Source: VRUE01 sp963819755 (GTDB lineage: Bacteria; Actinomycetota; Thermoleophilia; Solirubrobacterales; 70-9). From it: a stretch of 64,000 bases of DNA. Of this stretch, positions 48,585 to 55,972 are shown piece by piece. How positions within the stretch are numbered: the first letter of the stretch is position 1; each line of letters begins with the position of its first letter. The stretch covers positions 310,001 through 374,000 of the forward strand of contig CAWFXB010000001.1 in the NCBI GenBank assembly GCA_963819755.1, given 5' to 3'. The notes under the pieces were generated by a model. The model was not told the origin of the DNA, did no database searches, and saw only the letters and a program-made list of their open reading frames with translations. The translations under genes were made by a program, and so were the position numbers.

Positions 48585-51359
48585 GTGAAGCCGGCTTCCC
48601 GCCTGCTTGCGATCGCCGCGGTAGCCGCCTGGGCTCTGGCCTGCGCGGCCGGCCCGGCCGCCGCCGCGCCCGAGCTGCCGAGTGGGTTCCACGACTCGAT
48701 CGTGCTCAGCGAAGTCCCGGAACCGACGACGATGCGCTTCTCGCCCGACGGCCGGGTCTTCGTCGCCACGAAGTCGGGGCAGATCCTCGTCTACAGCGAC
48801 CTCAACGACACCTCCCCCGAAGTCTTCGCCGATCTGCGCACGGAGGTCTACGACAACGGCGACCGGGGCCTGCTCGGGTTGGCGCTCGATCCGGACTTCG
48901 AAAGCAATCACTACGTCTATGCGCTCTATACCTACGACCACATCCTCGGGGGGCAGGGGGAAGAAGGCAAAGTCCCGCGCTGGGGCAGCCCGAACACGAG
49001 TGGCGACCCATGCCCCAAACCGGGCGATGCCGACGTCGACGCCTGTCCGGTGAGCGGGCGCCTCGTGCGGCTCACCGCCGAAGGCAACCACGCGAAGCCG
49101 TCGTCTGGCGCCCCGGAAGAGAAAGTCCTGCTCGAAGACTGGTGCCAGCAGTTCTCCTCGCACTCGATCGGCGACCTCCAGTTCGGTCCCGAAGGCGCGC
49201 TCTACGCGAGTGGAGGCGATGGCGCGAGCTTCAACAACGCCGACTACGGTCAGTTCGGCTGGCCGCGTAAGAACATGTGCGGGGATCCGCCGGGTGGAGA
49301 AGCCCTGGTCCCCCCCACCGCGCAGGGCGGCGCATTGCGCTCGCAGGACCTGCGCACGCCGGGGGATCCGACGACTCTGGACGGGTCCGTCGTTCGGATC
49401 GATCCCCAAACCGGCGCGGCCTGGCCGGGAAATCCGCTGTCCGCCAGCTCCGATCCGAATGCGCGGCGCATCGTCGGCTATGGCTTCCGCAACCCATTTC
49501 GCTTCACGATCGACCCCGCCAGCGGCGAAATCTACGTCGGCAACGTCGGCTGGGACACTTACGAGGAGATCGATCGTGTCCCCGCGGTTGGCGCTCTGCC
49601 CGTGTTCAACTCCGGCTGGCCCTGCTACGAGGGGCCAGGGCCGAACCCGATCTACGCCGGGTTGGAACTGAACCTCTGCAAATCGCTCTACGCCGAACCC
49701 GGCGCGACCACGCTGCCGCTCTTCTATTACAAGCACTACGAGAACGTCGTACCCGAAGAAGCCTGCAACAGCGGAACGGGCTCGGCGCTCGCCGGGCTCG
49801 CCTTCTACCCCGGCGGCCCCTATCCGGACTCATATGACGGCGCGCTCTTCTTCGCCGACCCGGTGCGCGGCTGCATCTGGGTGATGCACCCCGGCGACGA
49901 CGGCCGCCCCGACCCGCTCAACACGACGACCTTCATGGCCAACGGCGGCCTCTACCCAGGGGTCGACCTGGAGGTCGGGCCCGAAGGCGATCTCTACTAC
50001 GTGAAGCTCTTCGGCGACACCGAGGAAGGGACGATCCACCGGATTTCCTATGACGCCGACGCGCCGGTCGCCAAGCTCACCGCGGACACGCTCTCCGGCC
50101 CAGCACCGCTCGAAGCCCATCTCGATGCGAGCGGCTCGAGCGATCCACACGGGAAATCGCTGAGCTTCAAATGGGACCTCGACGGCAACGGCACGTTCGA
50201 GACCAACGGCGGCGAACAGCAGGTCACGAATCTCAACGTGACCCACAACGTCGACGTCGCGGTCAAGGTGAGCAACGGCGAAACGTCGAGCGTCGCCGAA
50301 CTGACGCTCTATCCAGGCGACACGCCGCCGCAGCCGGCGATCTCGACGCCGGCCCCGACGCTCGAATGGAAGGTCGGCCAGGAAATCCACTTCTCCGGCT
50401 CGGCAACCGACAAAGAGCAGGGCGCACTGCCCGACTCCGATCTCTACTGGAAGACCCGCCTCCTCCATTGCCCCTCGGCCTGTCACGCCCACCCGCTCGA
50501 GGTCTTTCCGGCAGTCCACGAAGGCAGCCTGCTCGCGCCCGACCACGACTACCCCTCGCACATCGAAATCAGCCTCACCGCCACCGACGAACGAGGCTTG
50601 ACGGCGACCAAATCGGTTTCGATCGATCCTCATCCGGTCCAGCTGGAGATCGAATCCGACCCATCCGGGATTCAGCTCGGTGCCGGCGAGACGACGCAGG
50701 TGGCCCCTTACGGGCTGACCGCGATCGAAGCGGCCAACGTCCTGCTCTCGGCCCCGGCGACCGCCGAAATCGGCGGGGTCGCCTACTTCTGGAAGGAATG
50801 GTCGGACGGGGGCGCCCGGGTTCACGCGGTGAAAGCCGGCAGCGCTCCCGCCTATACCGCGGTGTACGCCACGGAACCGCCGCCCGAAGAAGAACCCCCC
50901 GGGGAAGAAGAAGGCGGAGAAGAAGAACCGCCGGGCGAAGAACACGGCCCAGGTCCATCGGGCGGCGCGCAGTCACCCGCCGCGCCACTGGTCAGCCTGC
51001 CGCCATTTGCCCCGGAGCCGATCCTGATGTCGCTGGACAAGCATCCCGGCAAGCGAACGCGACGCGACGTGGCGAGGTTCCTCTTCTCGGCCACCGTCGC
51101 CGGCGCCCGCTTCCGTTGCAAGCTGGACGAGCGGGAATTCGAGCCCTGTGCCTCGCCCCGGATCTACAGGAACCTGGACAACGGTTCCCACGTCTTCGCG
51201 GTGGCCGCGCTCGACGCCGCCGGGGATCTCGAACCGCTGGTGCGGCGTTTTGCCTGGCGGGTCCTGTGCCTTCCGCCCCGCCCGCCGGGCCTCGCGGCTA
51301 TTCCGCCGCGACGAGCGTGTGCCAGGCCGGCAGGATCGGCAGGTCGTGCAGGTCGATGA
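48585..51359 (+). CDS. Secreted PQQ-type glucose/sorbosone dehydrogenase-like protein with PKD and C-terminal repeat domain
   Basis: A 924-residue protein from GTG 48585. A signal peptide (LLAIAAVAAWALACAAGPAA) is followed by a GSDH-type six-bladed propeller (residues about 30-485; MRFSPDGRVFVATKSGQILV, RGLLGLALDPDFESNHYVYA, GYGFRNPFRFTIDPASGEIY). A PKD domain covers about 485-580 (ASGSSDPHGKSLSFKWDLDG), then an Ig-like unit and a Glu/Pro-rich linker near 765-785. Residues about 813-890 carry RFRCKLDEREFEPCASPRIY, a repeat common at the ends of actinobacterial exoproteins. It probably oxidises sugars outside the cell, but PQQ-ligand residues were not individually checked. Its last 62 bases overlap the convergent small gene. 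Confidence 0.85.
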   Translation: MKPASRLLAIAAVAAWALACAAGPAAAAPELPSGFHDSIVLSEVPEPTTMRFSPDGRVFVATKSGQILVYSDLNDTSPEVFADLRTEVYDNGDRGLLGLALDPDFESNHYVYALYTYDHILGGQGEEGKVPRWGSPNTSGDPCPKPGDADVDACPVSGRLVRLTAEGNHAKPSSGAPEEKVLLEDWCQQFSSHSIGDLQFGPEGALYASGGDGASFNNADYGQFGWPRKNMCGDPPGGEALVPPTAQGGALRSQDLRTPGDPTTLDGSVVRIDPQTGAAWPGNPLSASSDPNARRIVGYGFRNPFRFTIDPASGEIYVGNVGWDTYEEIDRVPAVGALPVFNSGWPCYEGPGPNPIYAGLELNLCKSLYAEPGATTLPLFYYKHYENVVPEEACNSGTGSALAGLAFYPGGPYPDSYDGALFFADPVRGCIWVMHPGDDGRPDPLNTTTFMANGGLYPGVDLEVGPEGDLYYVKLFGDTEEGTIHRISYDADAPVAKLTADTLSGPAPLEAHLDASGSSDPHGKSLSFKWDLDGNGTFETNGGEQQVTNLNVTHNVDVAVKVSNGETSSVAELTLYPGDTPPQPAISTPAPTLEWKVGQEIHFSGSATDKEQGALPDSDLYWKTRLLHCPSACHAHPLEVFPAVHEGSLLAPDHDYPSHIEISLTATDERGLTATKSVSIDPHPVQLEIESDPSGIQLGAGETTQVAPYGLTAIEAANVLLSAPATAEIGGVAYFWKEWSDGGARVHAVKAGSAPAYTAVYATEPPPEEEPPGEEEGGEEEPPGEEHGPGPSGGAQSPAAPLVSLPPFAPEPILMSLDKHPGKRTRRDVARFLFSATVAGARFRCKLDEREFEPCASPRIYRNLDNGSHVFAVAALDAAGDLEPLVRRFAWRVLCLPPRPPGLAAIPPRRACARPAGSAGRAGR

Positions 51360-51591
51360 TCGCCGCGCGGGCGGTCTCGATCTCCTCCGAGAACCAGTAG
51401 CGCTCGAAGTCCGAGCGGCTCTCCCAGACCGAGGAGTGCTGGAAGGCCAGCGGGTCGTCGATCGAGCGGGTCAGCGACCAGCTCTTGGCGCCGAAGGCGG
51501 GCATCCGCGCCGCCGCCGGTTCCCATAGGTCGAGCCAGCGGTCGGCCCTGAAGGGGGCGATGTGCCAGTCGAGCGTGCAGACCTCAGCCAT
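51298..51591 (-). CDS. Small dimeric alpha/beta-barrel-like protein coupled to ccr
   Basis: A 97-residue protein whose ATG (51591) comes 2 bases after the ccr stop, so it shares that transcript. CTLDWHIAPFRADRWLDLWE, SWSLTRSIDDPLAFQHSSVW and ESRSDFERYWFSEEIETARA fit a ferredoxin-like dimeric alpha/beta barrel of the antibiotic-biosynthesis-monooxygenase or NIPSNAP type. No cofactor motif is visible. Its role beside ccr is unknown. The 3' end runs antisense under the end of the dehydrogenase gene. Confidence 0.65.
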   Translation of the reverse strand: MAEVCTLDWHIAPFRADRWLDLWEPAAARMPAFGAKSWSLTRSIDDPLAFQHSSVWESRSDFERYWFSEEIETARAAIIDLHDLPILPAWHTLVAAE

Positions 51592-51593
51592 GT

Positions 51594-52856
51594 CTAAGCT
51601 CCCACCTCGGCCCGGATCGCGCCGGCGCCGTCCTCGTTCTTGCCCTCGTCCTCGGACTCGGCCCCGACCAGGATCGAGATCTTGCCGAGGTGCTTGTTTT
51701 CGTGCAGCAGCTGGTGCGCCTCGGGGACGCCCTCGAAGCCCATCGTCTTCCACAGCACCGGCCGCACCTTGCCCTCGGCCATCAGCTGGTTGGCGCGCAT
51801 GCACTCGTAGGCGTTGGCGAAGTGCGAGCCGATGATCTGCTTCTGGCGCATCCACAGGTAGCGCACGTCGAAGTCGAGCTGGAAGCCCGAGGTGGCACCG
51901 CAGATGACGACTTTTCCGAACGGCTTGACGACGAAGACCGAGGTCGGGAAGGTCGCCTGGCCGACGTGCTCGAAGACGATGTCGGGCGCGTCGCCGAGGA
52001 TCTCTTTGACCCTCTTGGCGAAGCCGCGCGACGCCTTGAAGCGCTCCTTGTCGGCAGCCTTGTCGGCGAGGTTCTCGGGCGTGCGCATCATCTCCGCGAA
52101 CTCGCCGCGGTTGATGTAGCCGACCGCGCCCAGTTGCTTGACCAGCTCGCCCTTGTCGTCGGAGGAGACGACGCCGACCGCGTTGGCGCCGGCGGCCTTG
52201 CAGAGCTGCACGGCGAAGACGCCGAGCCCGCCGGCGGCGCCCCAGATCAGCACGTTGTGGCCGGGCTGCAGCTTGCACTGGTCGATCAGCATCCGGTAGG
52301 CGGTGAAGTAGGTGAGCCCGTAGGAGGAGGACTCGACCCAGGAGAGGTTCTGGGGGCGGGGGAGGAGCTGCTGGGCCTGCACTTTGGTGAACTGGGCGAA
52401 GGAGCCCCAGGTCGTCTCGTAGCCCCAGATCTTCTGGCTCGGCGCGGCGAGCGGGTCGAGCCCGTGCACCTCGACGTCCTCGTAGGAGGCCTGGTTGCAG
52501 TGGACGACGACCTCATCGCCCGGCTTCCAGCGGGTGACGCCGTCGCCGACCTTCCAGACGATGCCGGAGGCGTCGGAGCCGCCGATGTGGTGGCCGTACT
52601 CGGGATGGTCGCCGTAGCCGAAGACCGAGACCGGTTTGCCCAGCGCCGCCCAGACGTTGTTGAAGTTCACTCCGGCGGCCATCACCCGCACGATCACCTC
52701 GAAAGCGCCGGGCTCGGGCACCTCGATCTGCTCGAGCTGGAAGGCATCGGTGGGCTCGCCCTCGCGCTCCTGGCGGATCACCCACGCCGCCATCGTCTCG
52801 GGCAGCGTTCCGGGCTCCACGTCCAACTTCGCGACTGCGCTGCTATCGACGGCCAA
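51594..52856 (-). CDS. ccr: Crotonyl-CoA carboxylase/reductase
   Basis: A 420-residue medium-chain dehydrogenase. TTG 52856 is chosen because GGAGGAG lies 6 bases upstream and the start aligns with known Ccr proteins. Characteristic blocks are AAWVIRQEREGEPTDAFQLE, HHIGGSDASGIVWKVGDGVT, VVVHCNQASYEDVEVHGLDP, IWGYETTWGSFAQFTKVQAQ, VLIWGAAGGLGVFAVQLCKA (NADPH), VFEHVGQATFPTSVFVVKPF and DVRYLWMRQKQIIGSHFANA. The IWGYET and FEH segments belong to the CO2-binding reductase group. It reductively carboxylates crotonyl-CoA to ethylmalonyl-CoA with NADPH, the signature step of the ethylmalonyl-CoA pathway; Ccr can also serve polyketide extender supply. Confidence 0.93.
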   Translation of the reverse strand: MAVDSSAVAKLDVEPGTLPETMAAWVIRQEREGEPTDAFQLEQIEVPEPGAFEVIVRVMAAGVNFNNVWAALGKPVSVFGYGDHPEYGHHIGGSDASGIVWKVGDGVTRWKPGDEVVVHCNQASYEDVEVHGLDPLAAPSQKIWGYETTWGSFAQFTKVQAQQLLPRPQNLSWVESSSYGLTYFTAYRMLIDQCKLQPGHNVLIWGAAGGLGVFAVQLCKAAGANAVGVVSSDDKGELVKQLGAVGYINRGEFAEMMRTPENLADKAADKERFKASRGFAKRVKEILGDAPDIVFEHVGQATFPTSVFVVKPFGKVVICGATSGFQLDFDVRYLWMRQKQIIGSHFANAYECMRANQLMAEGKVRPVLWKTMGFEGVPEAHQLLHENKHLGKISILVGAESEDEGKNEDGAGAIRAEVGA

Positions 52857-52894
52857 ACCGGCTCCTCCGTGGGTCGGGGTAGGGGCCGCGAATC

Positions 52895-54067
52895 CTAGTC
52901 GAGCGCGGGGGTCTCGGCCTCGCTCAGCTCGGGCGCCGTGATCGCCCTGACGGTGATCTCGGTTGGTTCGGGCGGCTCGATCTCCTTGCCCGGGGCGATG
53001 CCGAGCTCCTCGACCTTGCGCAGCTGGGGCAGCAGCCTGCCCTCCATCGAGGCGACCGCGGAGTTGTAAGCGCCGGTGGCCGACCCCAGCCGTTTGCCGA
53101 CCGTGTTGAAATCGGTCAGGAACTTGGCGAAGCGAGCGTGCATCGTGCCCGCCGCCTCGGCGATCTCGGCGGCCTCGGCGACCATCCGCTCCTGGCGCCA
53201 GCCGAGCTCCATCGTGCGCAGCAGGCCGATCAGCGAGGTCGGGCTGACGACCAGCACGTTGCGCTCGAGGGCGTAGTCGAAGAGCGTCGGGTCGGCGGCG
53301 AAGGCGGCGTGCATCGCCGGCTCGTTGGGGATGAAGCAGATCACCAGGTCGGGCATCTCGCCCGCCTTGAACTGGCCCTGGTAGTCCTTGGAGCTGAGGC
53401 TGCGGATGTGCTCGCGCGCCTGCCGCGCGTGACGGTCGAGCTGCACGATGCGCTCCGTCTCGACCTCCGCCTCCTGGGCGTCGAGGAAGGCGTCGAGCGG
53501 GACCTTCGAGTCGGCGACGAAGCTGCGCCCCTCCGGCAGCAGGAAGCGCGCGTCGGGTCGCAGCCTGCCGTCTTCGGTGTGGATCGTCTCCTGCAGCTCG
53601 AAGTCGACGTGTTCGGTCATGCCGGCGATCTCGACGCAGCGCCGCAGCTGTAGCTCGCCCCACTGGCCGCGCGTCTGCGGCTGGCGCAGCGCCTTCTTCA
53701 GGCCCGCGGTCTCGGAGTTGAGGTTGCCGACCGTCTGCCCCATCTGCTCGAGCAGGGTGCGCGTCTGCAGGTCGGTCTCGCCGCGCCGCTGCACCTCCTT
53801 CTCGATCTTCTCCTGGCCCTTGGCGATCCGCTCCGCCAGCGCTTTGATCTCCGCCTGACGCTTGTCGAGGGTCGCCTCGGCCGCCTGCGCGTCGACCTTG
53901 CGCGACTCAGCGTTCATCCGCTGCAGGTCGGCGACCGCTTTCGACGTCGCCGCCTGGATCGCGGGTCCGAGGTCGGGCTGCTCGGCCGGCTCCTGGCGGC
54001 GCGAAAGCAGCGTGTAGAGCAGCCCCGCGGCGAGCAAGACGACGGCTATTGCGAGCACGACGGTCAC
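52895..54067 (-). CDS. rmuC: DNA recombination protein RmuC
   Basis: A 390-residue protein with an N-terminal membrane helix (VVLAIAVVLLAAGLLYTLLS), a coiled coil of about 100 residues (EAQAEATLDKRQ-like, ALAERIAKGQEKIEKEVQRR) and the RmuC core: RGQWGELQLRRCVEIAGMTE, RPDARFLLPEGRSFVADSKV with the conserved DSK, and DLVICFIPNEPAMHAAFAAD. RmuC limits recombination of inverted repeats and shares a nuclease-like fold. A non-coding RNA unit and terminator lie directly upstream. Confidence 0.92.
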   Translation of the reverse strand: MTVVLAIAVVLLAAGLLYTLLSRRQEPAEQPDLGPAIQAATSKAVADLQRMNAESRKVDAQAAEATLDKRQAEIKALAERIAKGQEKIEKEVQRRGETDLQTRTLLEQMGQTVGNLNSETAGLKKALRQPQTRGQWGELQLRRCVEIAGMTEHVDFELQETIHTEDGRLRPDARFLLPEGRSFVADSKVPLDAFLDAQEAEVETERIVQLDRHARQAREHIRSLSSKDYQGQFKAGEMPDLVICFIPNEPAMHAAFAADPTLFDYALERNVLVVSPTSLIGLLRTMELGWRQERMVAEAAEIAEAAGTMHARFAKFLTDFNTVGKRLGSATGAYNSAVASMEGRLLPQLRKVEELGIAPGKEIEPPEPTEITVRAITAPELSEAETPALD

Positions 54068-54131
54068 TCACCGATCGTGACGAACGGGGCAGACGCCACG
54101 GCGCCGGGACTTCGCCGGAATTTCCGGGCCT

Positions 54132-54159
54132 GAAAACAGACGACCCGCCGGAGCGGGTC
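54132..54159 (-). terminator. Intrinsic terminator of the tRNA-like transcript
   Basis: On the minus strand GACCCGC (54159-54153), a TCCG loop and GCGGGTC (54148-54142) form a 7-bp stem, followed at once by GTCTGTTTTC. It closes the non-coding unit 65 bases before the rmuC start. Its 5' arm shares 3 bases with the outer stem of the neighbouring structured element, so the two folds compete. Confidence 0.65.
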
Positions 54160-54253
54160 GGTGCTGCGAAAGCGGGAACCACCCCGCACACGGTTGACAA
54201 CCACCTTGAGATTACCACGGTGGACCGCATCAGCAACCGACACCCGCACCGAC
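54157..54253 (-). ncRNA. Structured RNA element downstream of a tRNA-like gene
   Basis: The ends form a perfect 8-bp stem (minus strand GTCGGTGC at 54253-54246 with GCACCGAC at 54164-54157). Inside are a nested stem (CGGTTG/CAACCG at 54239-54234 and 54196-54191, enclosing CCACC/GGTGG at 54223-54219 and 54205-54201) and a separate hairpin (GCGGG/CCCGC at 54187-54183 and 54176-54172), together a three-way junction. It is not a canonical tRNA: no TTCRA loop. Bases 54189-54202 are exactly complementary, within the same transcript, to the anticodon arm of the adjacent tRNA-like gene. Function is unknown. Confidence 0.45.
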
Positions 54254-54264
54254 TAGAGCATCTG

Positions 54265-54357
54265 CGGAGGGCACCGGACTCGAACCGGATCCCGCTGGTC
54301 GAGCGGGACGCAACGGTTGTCAACCGTGCGCAGCACGCCTGTCTGCTTCGACCCTCC
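54265..54357 (-). tRNA. Class-II tRNA-like gene, Ser-like body with apparent GAC anticodon
   Basis: A 93-nt cloverleaf on the minus strand. Acceptor GGAGGGT pairs with GCCCTCC (one G-U); discriminator G; no encoded CCA. D-stem GCAG/CTGC with GG in the loop. Anticodon stem ACGG/CCGT with loop TTGACAA, reading GAC (valine codon GUC). Variable arm is a long hairpin, TCCCGCT/AGCGGGA. T-arm CCGG-TTCGAGT-CCGG. A long variable arm with G73 suits seryl- rather than valyl-tRNA synthetase. Oddities: four rather than two bases before the D-stem, a C-T mismatch atop the anticodon stem and a T-T mismatch at the T-stem base. It is a non-canonical tRNA or a decaying one. Confidence 0.55.
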
Positions 54358-54396
54358 GTGCGAGGCATTCTAGCTGACAGACAGATAGACGCGTTA

Positions 54397-54936
54397 TCAG
54401 GGCAGAAGCAGGTCGTTCTGAGAAGACGTACGGTACGGGCCGACGACCAGTTTCGCCGGTTTGGCACCCGGGACCCCGGCGGCGCTCACCCGGTAGACGC
54501 CGGTGGGAAGGATCGCCTGCATGGTCACGCCGGCGTTGGCGTAGAGCGGTTCGGAGCTGACGCTCTTGCCGCCGTGAACCTCGAGGCGGGAGTCGACGTC
54601 GGTCAGGTTGGCGGCCACGAAGACCACGTTGAGTGGGGCGTTGGAGCGAACCCGCGGTTGCCCGGCGTGCTGGTTCTGCGGTATCTGCTGGGTCGGTTCG
54701 GGGCCGACCGCGATCCGCGGCGGCTGCACGGTGACCGCGTTTTCGCTGATCGCGACGCTGATCCGGGTCGGAGGCTGGGGGCGCGGTTCGTTGGGGTGGT
54801 CGGAGGCTCCGCAGCCGGCGCCGAGCAGCGCGACGGCGCCAAGCGCGCATGCAAGAGCGGTCGCGGGGCGACTTAGTTGTCCTATAGACAACAAACGCGC
54901 CCCACCGGCGGGTGGAATCGACCGTCTACTCCCCAT
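54397..54936 (-). CDS. Lipoprotein of unknown function
   Basis: About 179 residues from ATG 54936; the frame is also open to an ATG at 54993 inside the ygfZ end. A long N-region leads to ALACALGAVALLGAGCGASD, whose LGAGC is a lipobox, so the protein should be lipid-anchored outside the membrane. A Pro-rich stretch (NEPRPQPPTR) is followed by a beta-rich domain (LNVVFVAANLTDVDSRLEVH; ILPTGVYRVSAAGVPGA) that looks Ig- or cupredoxin-like. No metal or catalytic motif is seen. It ends 39 bases upstream of the tRNA-like gene. Confidence 0.65.
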   Translation of the reverse strand: MGSRRSIPPAGGARLLSIGQLSRPATALACALGAVALLGAGCGASDHPNEPRPQPPTRISVAISENAVTVQPPRIAVGPEPTQQIPQNQHAGQPRVRSNAPLNVVFVAANLTDVDSRLEVHGGKSVSSEPLYANAGVTMQAILPTGVYRVSAAGVPGAKPAKLVVGPYRTSSQNDLLLP

Positions 54937-54946
54937 CGGGCGGAAT

Positions 54947-55900
54947 CTAGCCGAACGGCAGGTCGACCACGCGAGCCGTAACGCCATCTTCACCTACGAC
55001 CAGCTCGGCGCCGGGCTCGGCCTCGCGGCGGACGATCGCCAGCGCGATCGGGCCGCGGGCGGGGGAGACGCAGGCGCTGCCGATTCGGCCGGCCTCCTTC
55101 TCGCCCAGCCGAAGGCTTGCGCCGGGAGCGGCAGGGGCGCTCAGCTCGAGGCCGCGAAGGTGGCGGTTGGGGCGGCCCTTGTAGTGGAGGCGGGCGACCG
55201 GCTCCTGGCCGATGTAGCAGCCCTTGGTGAAGCTGACGGCGCGCTCGACGATGCCGGCCTCGGCGGGCATCGTCTCGATGCTCATCTCGGCACCGAAGCG
55301 GGGCGTGCCGGCCTCGATTCGAATCACCTCGGCGGCCTCGGGGCCGACCTCGACCGCGCCGGCGTCGAGGAGGGCTTCGTGCAGGCGCGCGGCCTCGGAG
55401 GCCTTGACGATCAGGTCGATGCCGGCGGCGGTGCCCACGGCAAGGCAGGCGGCGCCGCCGATGGCGGTCGCTTCGTTGGCGTGCTCCGGAAGCGCCGCGG
55501 TGCCGGCGATCTCGACGCTGCGCGGGCCGATCAGCGAGAGGATCGTCCGCTCCCCGGTCAGGTTGGCGACCGCCGCGTCCCGACCGATCTTGTACATCTC
55601 CAGGTGGCGTTGGGCCGCGGCGAGGGCCTCGGGCTCGGTGTCGATCCAGATCTCCTCGGTCGAGATGCGCAGGACACGCATGTCGGCCTGCATGTGGCCC
55701 TTGCGGTCGAGCAGCGCGGCGTACTGACCGTCCCCCGGCGACAGCGCCTCGACGTCGTTGGTCAGCTGCCCCTGCAGGTACTCGGCCGCCTCGCCGCCAC
55801 TGACGATCAGCTTGCCGCGATCGGACCGATCCAGCAACCCGCACTCCTCGCGCAACTGGCGGTACTGGGCATCCAGCTCGATTGCGATCGCATCGGTCAT
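54947..55900 (-). CDS. ygfZ: YgfZ/GcvT-like folate-binding Fe-S assembly protein
   Basis: A 317-residue protein from ATG 55900. The N-terminal GcvT-like domain has LLDRSDRGKLIVSGGEAAEY and LQGQLTNDVEALSPGDGQYA, and the signature K-G-C-Y-x-G-Q-E appears in SFTKGCYIGQEPVARLHYKG. YgfZ/IBA57 proteins use tetrahydrofolate and the conserved Cys to help build or repair iron-sulfur clusters. This fits a genome with radical SAM FbiC. It is divergent from mntR; an upstream ATG at 55927 would overlap the promoter region and is less likely. Confidence 0.87.
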   Translation of the reverse strand: MTDAIAIELDAQYRQLREECGLLDRSDRGKLIVSGGEAAEYLQGQLTNDVEALSPGDGQYAALLDRKGHMQADMRVLRISTEEIWIDTEPEALAAAQRHLEMYKIGRDAAVANLTGERTILSLIGPRSVEIAGTAALPEHANEATAIGGAACLAVGTAAGIDLIVKASEAARLHEALLDAGAVEVGPEAAEVIRIEAGTPRFGAEMSIETMPAEAGIVERAVSFTKGCYIGQEPVARLHYKGRPNRHLRGLELSAPAAPGASLRLGEKEAGRIGSACVSPARGPIALAIVRREAEPGAELVVGEDGVTARVVDLPFG

Positions 55901-55956
55901 CTCTAGAAGTCTAAGAAGCTGCCTCACTCACCGGTCTTTTAGATATGCAAAACTTA

Positions 55957-55972
55957 TTTAGACATGTCTAAA
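55957..55972. promoter_or_regulatory. 16-bp palindromic operator overlapping the mntR start codon
   Basis: TTTAGACATGTCTAAA is a perfect palindrome whose centre contains the ATG of the DtxR/MntR-family gene (55964). The sequence resembles MntR boxes with TTTAG/CTAAA half-sites. A weaker half-site-like TTTTAGATATG lies about 20 bases upstream. Metal-loaded repressor binding here would block transcription of mntR and the downstream mntH. Confidence 0.7.

Noticed and set aside
54157..54253. A second tRNA, suggested by the 8-bp closing stem
   Set aside because: There is no TTCRA T-loop and no 7-base anticodon loop; the inner stems form a three-way junction instead.
54265..54357. Selenocysteine tRNA (selC)
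   Set aside because: The long variable arm fits, but the anticodon loop reads GAC, not TCA, and the acceptor stem is 7 bp plus a mismatch rather than a clean 8 bp.
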